DNA of 49,622 nucleotides from the NCBI GenBank assembly GCA_937925695.1, contig CALAMD010000122.1:1-49622 (forward strand), in the 5' to 3' direction. Position 1 is the stretch's first letter; every line of letters begins with the position of its first letter. A program made the translations under genes and the position numbers. This document shows, one piece after another, positions 41,341-49,622 of this stretch. This DNA is from an uncultured Bacillaceae bacterium. Lineage in GTDB: Bacteria > Bacillota > Bacilli > Bacillales > Amphibacillaceae. A model generated the notes under the pieces. The model searched no databases. It saw only the letters and a program-made list of their open reading frames with translations, and was not told the DNA's origin.

Positions 41341-42852
41341 ATGAGCATTAAAGCCGAAGAAATTAGTAAATTAATTAAAAAACAAATCGAATCATTTGAT
41401 ACAGATATAGAAGTCAATGATATTGGAACAGTCATTGAAGTTGGTGACGGTATCGCTCGTGCCCATGGACTTGACAATGTAATGTCAGGTGAGCTAGTCG
41501 AGTTTTCAAATGGCGTCATGGGTTTAGCACAAAACTTAGAGGAAACAAACGTCGGTATTGTTATTCTAGGGCCATATACAGATATTAGAGAAGGCGATGA
41601 AGTCCGTCGAACAGGACGCATTATGGAGGTTCCTGTAGGTGAGGAATTGTTAGGCCGTGTTGTTAACCCACTCGGTCAACCTCTAGACGGTAAAGGACCA
41701 ATTGGAACAACAAAAACACGCCCAATTGAAAGTGAAGCACCAGGTGTTATGGATCGTCAATCAGTTTTTGAGCCACTTCAAACAGGTATAAAGGCGATTG
41801 ATGCCCTAGTACCAATTGGCCGAGGACAACGGGAATTAATTATTGGTGATAGACAGACAGGTAAGACAACGATTGCAATTGATACGATCATTAATCAAAA
41901 AGACGAGGATATGTTATGTATTTATGTGGCAATCGGTCAAAAAGAATCAACCGTTCGTGGTACTGTTGAGACCTTAAGAGCACATGGTGCCTTAGATTAT
42001 ACGATTGTTATTTCAGCAAGCGCCTCTGAACCTGCCCCATTACAATATATCGCTCCGTACGCAGGGGTAGCGATGGGAGAAGAGTTCATGTATAACGGCA
42101 AACATGTTCTTGTTGTATATGATGACTTATCTAAACAGGCGATTGCTTATCGTGAGCTTTCATTATTGCTCCGTCGTCCACCTGGTCGTGAAGCATTCCC
42201 TGGAGATGTATTCTATTTACACTCTCGTCTATTAGAACGAGCAGCTAAGTTAAGTGATGAAAAAGGTGGGGGTTCCTTAACTGCCTTGCCATTTGTTGAG
42301 ACACAAGCTGGAGATATTTCGGCTTATATTCCGACAAACGTTATTTCTATTACAGACGGACAAATCTTCTTACAATCAGACTTATTCTTTTCTGGAGTGC
42401 GACCAGCTATTAATGCGGGACTCTCAGTTTCACGTGTCGGTGGAGATGCCCAAATTAAAGCGATGAAAAAAGTCGCCGGTACGCTCAGACTTGATCTCGC
42501 TGCCTATAGGGAGCTTGAAGCATTTGCTCAATTTGGTTCGGATTTAGACCAAGCTACGCAGGCAAGATTAAATCGTGGGGAGCGTACAGTAGAGGTCTTA
42601 AAACAGGATCTTCATAAGCCGTTGTCAGTAGATAAACAAGTCATGATTATCTATGCTCTTATTAACGGTCATTTAGATGATATTCCTGTCGAAGAAGTTT
42701 CCAGATTTGAGAAAGAATTCCATATTTGGTTAGATAATAACCGTAAAGAGTTATTAGATACCATTCGCAATACAGGCGAACTTCCAGAAAAAGAAAAATT
42801 GGAAGAGGCAGTTGCGGCCTTTAAAGAAACCTTTGTAGTTGAAAAGAAATAA
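41341..42852 (+). CDS. atpA: ATP synthase F1 subunit alpha
   Basis: 503 residues. Non-catalytic nucleotide-binding subunit with Walker A GDRQTGKT near 170 and the PAINAGLSVSRVGGDAQ signature near 360. GGGGTG lies upstream of ATG 41341, 18 bases after atpH. Confidence 0.98.
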   Translation: MSIKAEEISKLIKKQIESFDTDIEVNDIGTVIEVGDGIARAHGLDNVMSGELVEFSNGVMGLAQNLEETNVGIVILGPYTDIREGDEVRRTGRIMEVPVGEELLGRVVNPLGQPLDGKGPIGTTKTRPIESEAPGVMDRQSVFEPLQTGIKAIDALVPIGRGQRELIIGDRQTGKTTIAIDTIINQKDEDMLCIYVAIGQKESTVRGTVETLRAHGALDYTIVISASASEPAPLQYIAPYAGVAMGEEFMYNGKHVLVVYDDLSKQAIAYRELSLLLRRPPGREAFPGDVFYLHSRLLERAAKLSDEKGGGSLTALPFVETQAGDISAYIPTNVISITDGQIFLQSDLFFSGVRPAINAGLSVSRVGGDAQIKAMKKVAGTLRLDLAAYRELEAFAQFGSDLDQATQARLNRGERTVEVLKQDLHKPLSVDKQVMIIYALINGHLDDIPVEEVSRFEKEFHIWLDNNRKELLDTIRNTGELPEKEKLEEAVAAFKETFVVEKK

Positions 42853-42898
42853 TTTACAGGCAGATAGAATCTTTATATAGAAATGGTGGTGAACATGC

Positions 42899-43762
42899 TT
42901 GGCATCGCTTAGAGAAATAAAAAGTCGGATTACTTCAACGACGAAAATGAAACAAATTACCGCTGCCATGGAACTTGTGTCAGCTTCAAAAATGAATCGA
43001 GCTGTACAAAATGCCAAATCTTACGAAGAATATGGTAAGAAAATTAAAGAGATCGTTACCCATATTGCTCAAAGTATGGATGAAGATGAGGTTAAGCATC
43101 CCATGCTCCAACCTCGTGAAGTAAAAAGAACAGGTTATATTGTCATTACTTCCGATCGTGGTTTAGCTGGTGCTTTTAACAGTAATGTTTTACGTCATCT
43201 TCTACAGACAGTTAATGAGCGCCATAGTTCACCAGATGAATATACAATCATCGCAATTGGCCGGGTTGGCTTTGACTTTTGTAATAAACAAAATTTACCA
43301 GTATCCCATAGTATCATAGGTATGGCGGATCATCCTACTTTTTCGGATATTCATGATCTTGCTAAAGAGACAGTCCAAATGTATGTGGCAGAAGAAATTG
43401 ATGAACTCGTTATTCTCTACAACCATTATGTAAGTGCCATTTCACAAAAAACAACAGACTTAACATTACTACCGATTGTTGATTTAGACGAGCAAGAAAC
43501 GAAACTTGAATATGAATACGAGCCTAATCAAGAAGAAATTTTAGAAACATTATTGCCACAATACGCTGAAAGCTTAATTTTTGGTTCACTGTTAAGTAGT
43601 AAAGCAAGCGAACATGCTGCTCGCATGACTGCCATGCGTAATGCGACAGATAATGCAGAAGAAATTATTGAAGAACTTACATTATCCTATAATAGGGCCC
43701 GACAAGGTGAGATTACACAAGAAATTTCGGAAATTATTGGTGGAGTATCCGCATTAGAATAA
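42899..43762 (+). CDS. atpG: ATP synthase F1 subunit gamma
   Basis: 287 residues, the central rotor shaft. N-terminal MASLREIKSRI and C-terminal MTAMRNATDNAEEII with SYNRARQGEITQEI are the two shaft helices. TTG start at 42899 with GGTGGTGA six bases upstream. Confidence 0.96.
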   Translation: MASLREIKSRITSTTKMKQITAAMELVSASKMNRAVQNAKSYEEYGKKIKEIVTHIAQSMDEDEVKHPMLQPREVKRTGYIVITSDRGLAGAFNSNVLRHLLQTVNERHSSPDEYTIIAIGRVGFDFCNKQNLPVSHSIIGMADHPTFSDIHDLAKETVQMYVAEEIDELVILYNHYVSAISQKTTDLTLLPIVDLDEQETKLEYEYEPNQEEILETLLPQYAESLIFGSLLSSKASEHAARMTAMRNATDNAEEIIEELTLSYNRARQGEITQEISEIIGGVSALE

Positions 43763-43767
43763 ATTAG

Positions 43768-45201
<1,434 letters not shown>

Positions 45202-45228
45202 ACAAGATTGTGCTTAAACTAGATAGAT

Positions 45229-45302
45229 ACAGGAAAACACATTTACAATGTAAGATGAAAGCTTATCCATCTAGCTTACATTGTGAAGTGTAACTTTCCT
45301 GT
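45229..45302 (+). promoter_or_regulatory. Long hairpin between atpD and atpC
   Basis: Three nested perfect stems: ACAGGAAA / TTTCCTGT (8 bp), ACAC / GTGT, and ACAATGTAAG / CTTACATTGT (10 bp), with an apical loop holding AAGCTT. It ends about 17 bases before the atpC ribosome binding site. No T run follows directly. Confidence 0.75.
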
Positions 45303-45332
45303 TATCTTTTCTAAATTGAAGGAGGGTTACAC

Positions 45333-45728
45333 TTGAATACACTATCTGTCAGTGTCGTGACTCCTGACGGCTCAGTGCTAAATGATCAATATGATATGGT
45401 CATTTGTGTAACTGAACGTGGTGAAATAGGTATATTGCCAAATCATATACCGTTAATAACGCCTTTAATCATTAGTGCCATTCGTTTGAAAAAAGGCGAT
45501 CAAATTGAACGAGTAGCTATCAGTGGCGGCTTTCTAGAGGTTAGCAATAACGAATTAACTATTTTAGCACAATCGGCAGAAAGAGGATCTGAAATAGATG
45601 TCGAACGTGCAAAAAGAGCAAAAGAGAGAGCGGAACGTCTCCTCCAATCTAAACAAGATAATGTTGACTTTCATCGGGCAGAACTTGCCTTGAAACGAGC
45701 AATGAATCGCTTAGACGTAGCTAACTAA
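45333..45728 (+). CDS. atpC: ATP synthase F1 subunit epsilon
   Basis: 131 residues: an N-terminal beta-sandwich (LSVSVVTPDGSVL, GEIGILPNHIPLITPL) and two C-terminal helices that can brake ATP hydrolysis. TTG start at 45333 after GAAGGAGGG. Last gene of the operon, closed by a terminator. Confidence 0.95.
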   Translation: MNTLSVSVVTPDGSVLNDQYDMVICVTERGEIGILPNHIPLITPLIISAIRLKKGDQIERVAISGGFLEVSNNELTILAQSAERGSEIDVERAKRAKERAERLLQSKQDNVDFHRAELALKRAMNRLDVAN

Positions 45729-45731
45729 AAC

Positions 45732-45773
45732 AACACCCTTATGACAACACTGTTATAAGGGGTTTCTTTTTCT
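45732..45773 (+). terminator. atp operon terminator
   Basis: An imperfect stem, AACACCCTTATGACA / TGTTATAAGGGGTT, then TTCTTTTT. Confidence 0.85.
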
Positions 45774-45837
45774 ATATAGGAAAACATAAACAGACAATGT
45801 TAAAAATCACCGCCAGCAATTTCGATAAATTTCCCAT

Positions 45838-45851
45838 ATTTCCCGGGAAAT
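45838..45851. repeat. 14-bp perfect palindrome in the atpC-ywzB gap
   Basis: ATTTCCCGGGAAAT. No clear promoter is adjacent and no known operator matches. The rest of the 231-base gap shows nothing recognisable. Confidence 0.4.
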
Positions 45852-46004
45852 GATCAGATTGAACGATGACATATTTTCATGCCTTACATTTTTCGACAAT
45901 TTAACACAGCAATTGTAAATTCTTGTACAGGTACATGATTAAAAAACAACCTAATGTTAACATGAGTAAAAAAGATGTATATTTTTGAAAGGTAGGGTGA
46001 ACAA

Positions 46005-46241
46005 ATGCATGTTGAAATTGGTCAACTCGCGATCATTAGCATACTATCACATATTATTTTTATCTATCTCACCTGGAAAGTGATTGTTAATACAGTCAAT
46101 ATCGATCCCCTGATTAGAAAAGGGCGAGTGACGGAAGCCCGGATATTAGTCTTGTTTTTAACGATTGTTATTGGTAGTGGAGTCAGTCGGTTTTTCCTAG
46201 AAATTTTTCAATGGTCAAGGGATTTAATGTATTTGTTTTAG
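46005..46241 (+). CDS. ywzB: YwzB family membrane protein (DUF1146)
   Basis: 78 residues with two predicted membrane helices (about 7-30 and 46-68) joined by a short loop with IDPLIRKGRVTEAR, the DUF1146 signature. The function is unknown. It lies between the atp operon and ywmB-murAA in B. subtilis as well. AAAGGTAGGGTG precedes the ATG. Confidence 0.85.
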   Translation: MHVEIGQLAIISILSHIIFIYLTWKVIVNTVNIDPLIRKGRVTEARILVLFLTIVIGSGVSRFFLEIFQWSRDLMYLF

Positions 46242-46339
46242 TAGTATGATAGTTTTATGATCCATTCTATTAATCTCGTATAAAATTCATCTCTCTTGTA
46301 CAGACTGTATGTAGACCTGTTTTAAGGGGGATGAATGAG

Positions 46340-47032
46340 TTGAAAAAGATCGTGATTTTTTGTTTGGCTTTCTTGCTAACTAGTGATATTTGGCACGCTA
46401 CAGATATGGCCAAAGAGCTTTATATAATAACGGATTTAATGGAAGAGCATGCTTATACGATTGATCATTGGCGTATTGTATTTAAAGAAAAATTATCGAG
46501 TCAACAACTTAATCACATTCAAGATAAATTACCACAACAAACCTTAACACAAGATGAAAATCACCAACGCATTTTGCTGACCTCGACACAACAAGATGAA
46601 TTTTTTACTACAACATATCATTTACTCATCCCTAAGAACCGACAAATTTCTCCAGAATTAATTGTTGTCCTTGAAGACGATCAATGGACGAATGAACATC
46701 AAGCATCGTTACATGAAAAAATCAACGTGGTTACATCGACCTATTTTACAGAACTTGCTAATAGTTATACTTGTGTGAGTGCAATAAATAATGATATAAT
46801 AAATCATGTGAATTTTTTATTAAACTTGAAGAAAACATTGAATTTAACCATTACTGAAAAACAAATCGATAAAACGCAGTCGACAAATAAACAAATTATT
46901 TACGGATTTACACCAAGATGGGACAACGAGATACATGTTTTTGATCGACGCCTAAATATACAGATTGTTTCATGGATCGAGGAAGCGAACAAAATAATAG
47001 TAGGCACACCTATCTTGATCTCTGAATATTAA
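46340..47032 (+). CDS. ywmB: YwmB family protein (TATA-box-binding-protein-like fold)
   Basis: 230 residues with an N-terminal signal or anchor (MKKIVIFCLAFLLTSDIWHA), then a region matching YwmB by position and size; that family has a known TBP-like fold but no known function. Probably exported or membrane-tethered. AAGGGGG abuts ATG 46331 but is nine bases from TTG 46340, so the TTG start is preferred. murAA follows after 33 bases, likely in one unit with spoIID further on. Confidence 0.75.
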   Translation: MKKIVIFCLAFLLTSDIWHATDMAKELYIITDLMEEHAYTIDHWRIVFKEKLSSQQLNHIQDKLPQQTLTQDENHQRILLTSTQQDEFFTTTYHLLIPKNRQISPELIVVLEDDQWTNEHQASLHEKINVVTSTYFTELANSYTCVSAINNDIINHVNFLLNLKKTLNLTITEKQIDKTQSTNKQIIYGFTPRWDNEIHVFDRRLNIQIVSWIEEANKIIVGTPILISEY

Positions 47033-47065
47033 TATATGGAAATCGTACTTGAAGGAGAATTATAT

Positions 47066-48394
47066 ATGGAAAAAATTCTTATCAAAGGTGGGCAGCGGTT
47101 AACAGGAACAGTTAATGTTTCTGGAGCAAAAAATGCAGTACTTCCTGTCATAGCCGCAACGTTAATTGCAAAAAAAGGCAAAAGTGTTATTCATGATGTG
47201 CCAGCTTTGGCTGACGTATATACGATGAATGAAGTATTACGGAGTATGAATGTCAATGTACACTTTGAAAATAATACGGTAACGATTGATGCATCGGATG
47301 AATTATTAACGACAGCTCCATTTGAATACGTTAGAAAAATGAGAGCATCTGTTTTAGTATTAGGACCTCTATTAGCTAGAGAAGGTTATGCAAAAGTAGC
47401 AATGCCAGGTGGCTGCGCTATCGGATCACGTCCAATTGACTTGCACTTAAAAGGCTTTGAAGCGATGGGAGCGAAAATCCATGTCGGTAATGGATTTGTT
47501 GAAGCAAGTGTAAATGGGCGTTTGAAGGGTGCGAAGATTTATTTAGATGTACCAAGTGTTGGTGCAACCGAGAATATTATGATGGCAGCTACATTAGCAG
47601 AAGGCACAACGGTTATTGAGAATTGTGCCAAGGAACCTGAAATAGTAGACTTAGCAAATTTCCTTAACAAAATGGGAGCAAAAGTCATTGGTGCCGGAAC
47701 AGAAACAATTCGAATTGAAGGTACCGATGAGCTTCGTGGTGCCAAACATACGATCATACCAGATCGGATTGAAGCTGGAACATTTATGATTGCTGCTGCA
47801 ATTACAGGTGGCAATGTATTGATTCAAAATGCTGTGCGTGAGCATTTAAGTCCTGTTATTGCCAAACTTGAAGAAATGGGCGTCCAAATTCAAGAAGAAG
47901 AGAACGGACTTCGAGTAATCGGACCTAAAGTACTAAAAGCTACTGATGTAAAAACATTACCACATCCAGGGTTTCCGACAGATATGCAATCGCAAATCAT
48001 GGCATTAATGCTCTATGCAGAAGGAACAAGTATTATTACTGAAACCGTCTTTGAAAATCGATTTATGCATGTTGAAGAATTTCGTCGAATGAATGCCAAA
48101 ACTAAGATCGAGGGAAGAAGCGTAATTATTGAAGGACCTGCTGATTTACAGGGTGCCGAGGTTGCGGCAACTGATCTGCGGGCTGGTGCAGCCCTTGTTT
48201 TGGCCGGATTACGTGCGAAAGGTATTACACGTGTTACTGAATTACACCACTTAGATCGAGGGTATGTCGATTTTACTGAAAAACTAGCTAGTCTCGGTGC
48301 TAATATTAAGCGAGTTAGCAGTGAAGCAAGTGAACAGGAACAATCATTATTACAGTTGGATTACGCCAAACGAAGAATTGCCGAGATTTATTAA
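47066..48394 (+). CDS. murAA: UDP-N-acetylglucosamine 1-carboxyvinyltransferase MurAA (primary MurA)
   Basis: 442 residues. GGCAIGSRP loop with catalytic Cys117, SGAKNAVLPVIAA at the N-terminus, PSVGATENIM and DRIEAGTFM. First step of peptidoglycan synthesis and the target of fosfomycin. GAAGGAG lies before ATG 47066. The position between ywmB and spoIID identifies it as MurAA; the second copy, MurAB, is at 18579. Confidence 0.96.
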   Translation: MEKILIKGGQRLTGTVNVSGAKNAVLPVIAATLIAKKGKSVIHDVPALADVYTMNEVLRSMNVNVHFENNTVTIDASDELLTTAPFEYVRKMRASVLVLGPLLAREGYAKVAMPGGCAIGSRPIDLHLKGFEAMGAKIHVGNGFVEASVNGRLKGAKIYLDVPSVGATENIMMAATLAEGTTVIENCAKEPEIVDLANFLNKMGAKVIGAGTETIRIEGTDELRGAKHTIIPDRIEAGTFMIAAAITGGNVLIQNAVREHLSPVIAKLEEMGVQIQEEENGLRVIGPKVLKATDVKTLPHPGFPTDMQSQIMALMLYAEGTSIITETVFENRFMHVEEFRRMNAKTKIEGRSVIIEGPADLQGAEVAATDLRAGAALVLAGLRAKGITRVTELHHLDRGYVDFTEKLASLGANIKRVSSEASEQEQSLLQLDYAKRRIAEIY

Positions 48395-48423
48395 TTACTA
48401 GTTTTATAACGTGTAATATAACC

Positions 48424-48466
48424 AAAAGACGAAACATTAGCCACTATTAATGTATCGTCTTTTAAT
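48424..48466 (+). terminator. murAA terminator
   Basis: AAAAGACGA / TCGTCTTTT outer stem with an inner ACATTA / TAATGT pairing, followed by T and A residues. Confidence 0.8.
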
Positions 48467-48658
48467 ATTACCCACAAATCATCAACTAGATTGTCTCTTC
48501 TATGACTTTTCCACAATTCATCATTTCTAGTTCTATTTTCTTTCCAAACCGTATACGTATATTAATAGGCTGATTGAGAGTTTTTATCTCGTCACTTTCA
48601 TCTTGTTGCGTTGAGAAATGATGGGCCAAACTGGTAAAAATGGGAAGGAGGAAGAGAC

Positions 48659-49622
48659 ATAAACGGAAAACACACTCTTCAACAACAAATTACGAAGCCA
48701 AAACTATCCAAAACGAAAATTAAAACATATAAGCAGTTACAACGAAACCTCAATAAAAAACCTAAGCGTAAAAAGTACCAATCACTTAGTAAGAAAATAA
48801 TTGGTAAGCGAACATTTCCGATCACATGGAAACTTCCAGTAGGATTGTTTATTGTCAGTATGTTTGTGATCATAATTATTCCAACCTTGATTGTCGCTCC
48901 TTATGCAAAAGAAAATATACACCAATCGATTCAGGAAGAACGCATAATAGATGAATTTACCGATGAAGCGGATCCTTTAGCTCTGACAGTATCCGTGATG
49001 CGTGAAAGTACAAATGAAATAGAATCTGTTCCATTAGAAAAATATGTTATCCATGTCCTTGCCTCGGAAATGCCGGTTGATTTTGAAATGGAAGCATTAA
49101 AAGCACAAAGCTTAGCCGCACGAACATATATCGTCAACTATTTATTACTTCACCAAGATGATTCAAATTCCAATATTACTGATACAACATTACATCAAGT
49201 ATATAAAAATGAAACAGAGTTACAGGAACAATGGGGTGCAAAATATCATGCCAATATGCAAAAGCTAACTGAAGCGGTTGAATCTACTAAAGGACAGATT
49301 ATTACCTATCAGGAACAACCAATTACAGCAGCCTATTTTTCTACTAGTAATGGTTATACAGAAAACTCAGAAGATTACTGGGAAAATGAAATACCTTATT
49401 TAAGAAGTGTTGAAAGCCCCTGGGATGAAGATTCGCCAATGTTTTTAGACCAAGAAATTTTTACGATCGAAGAAGTAGAGACAGCTTTGGGGGTGACCTT
49501 GCCGAAAAACACAACCATTCCGATTGAAATAACACGAACGAATAGCAACAGAGTCAAACAAATTAATATTGGCGACCACTCATTTTCTGGCAGAGATATT
49601 AGGGAAAAACTAGCGTTAAAAT
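48659..49622 (+). CDS. spoIID: Stage II sporulation protein D, 3' truncated, apparent AUA start
   Basis: 321 codons are visible and the frame is still open at the window end. A basic N-terminus (residues 1-60), one membrane helix (about 61-84), then the SpoIID/LytB domain with LEKYVIHVLASEMP (catalytic Glu), EALKAQSLAARTYIV, YFSTSNGYTENSEDYW and SGRDIREKL. SpoIID is the lytic transglycosylase of the SpoIIDMP engulfment machine. No ATG, GTG or TTG occurs in frame between the stop at 48635 and the membrane helix (first is TTG 48845). A perfect AAGGAGG (48645-48651) lies seven bases before ATA 48659. Confidence 0.88.
   Translation, partial: MNGKHTLQQQITKPKLSKTKIKTYKQLQRNLNKKPKRKKYQSLSKKIIGKRTFPITWKLPVGLFIVSMFVIIIIPTLIVAPYAKENIHQSIQEERIIDEFTDEADPLALTVSVMRESTNEIESVPLEKYVIHVLASEMPVDFEMEALKAQSLAARTYIVNYLLLHQDDSNSNITDTTLHQVYKNETELQEQWGAKYHANMQKLTEAVESTKGQIITYQEQPITAAYFSTSNGYTENSEDYWENEIPYLRSVESPWDEDSPMFLDQEIFTIEEVETALGVTLPKNTTIPIEITRTNSNRVKQINIGDHSFSGRDIREKLALK

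Overview
The window is an A+T-rich, densely packed piece of chromosome from an endospore-forming, Bacillus-like Firmicute (Bacillaceae). This is supported by spore and sporulation genes (cwlJ, gerQ, spo0F, spoIIR, spoIID, pbpG-type PBP), strong AAGGAGG-type ribosome binding sites with frequent TTG/GTG starts, and a gene order that closely follows the origin-proximal ywd-ywf-ywh-ywi-ywj-ywl-ywm region of Bacillus subtilis. The genus cannot be fixed from the sequence. The ATP synthase c subunit lacks the motifs known from obligately alkaliphilic Bacillus. No rRNA, tRNA, insertion sequence, prophage or CRISPR array was found.

Layout. 1-3.2 kb: the last codons of a Ku-like DNA end-binding protein, a membrane acyltransferase, a 49-residue orphan, ywdI, and the divergent spore-germination pair cwlJ-gerQ. 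3.4-7.7 kb: a 21-bp-periodic palindrome array, pta, lipL (reverse), the HD phosphohydrolase ywfO, and ywhD. 7.8-12.1 kb: a bifunctional class A PBP (reverse), then ywiB-argS. 12.3-22.7 kb: thiolase, rpoE, pyrG, spo0F, fba, tal, murAB, rho, a type B rpmE, and tdk. 23-30.4 kb: a NERD protein followed by a second 21-bp-periodic array, prfA-prmC, spoIIR, ywlB, a DnaA-box cluster, ywlC, mntP and ywlE. 30.4-38.4 kb: a chemoreceptor-like protein overlapping ywlE, rpiB, ywlG, glyA, upp, mnaA and a secreted Vpr-like subtilase. 38.8-45.7 kb: the complete atpIBEFHAGDC operon. 46-49.6 kb: ywzB, ywmB, murAA and spoIID, which runs off the end.

The genes are mostly housekeeping: central carbon metabolism (pta, fba, tal, rpiB, glyA), nucleotide supply (pyrG, tdk, upp), transcription and translation (rpoE, rho, argS, prfA, prmC, ywlC, rpmE), wall synthesis (murAA, murAB, mnaA, PBP), energy (atp), and sporulation control.

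The most notable observations are these. (1) The CTP synthase has glycine in place of the catalytic glutaminase cysteine. (2) Two intergenic arrays of the palindrome GATTCGCCGAATC repeat every 20-21 bp. (3) A DnaA-box cluster precedes ywlC, as in B. subtilis. (4) Large hairpins occur at exactly two junctions of the atp operon, atpE/atpF and atpD/atpC. (5) A terminator-like hairpin carries the Shine-Dalgarno sequence of the subtilase gene. (6) spoIID appears to start at AUA. (7) YwlE has an acidic insertion of about 45 residues and overlaps a chemoreceptor that has no sensor domain. No complete novel multi-gene system was seen; the arrays and the altered PyrG are the best candidates for new biology.
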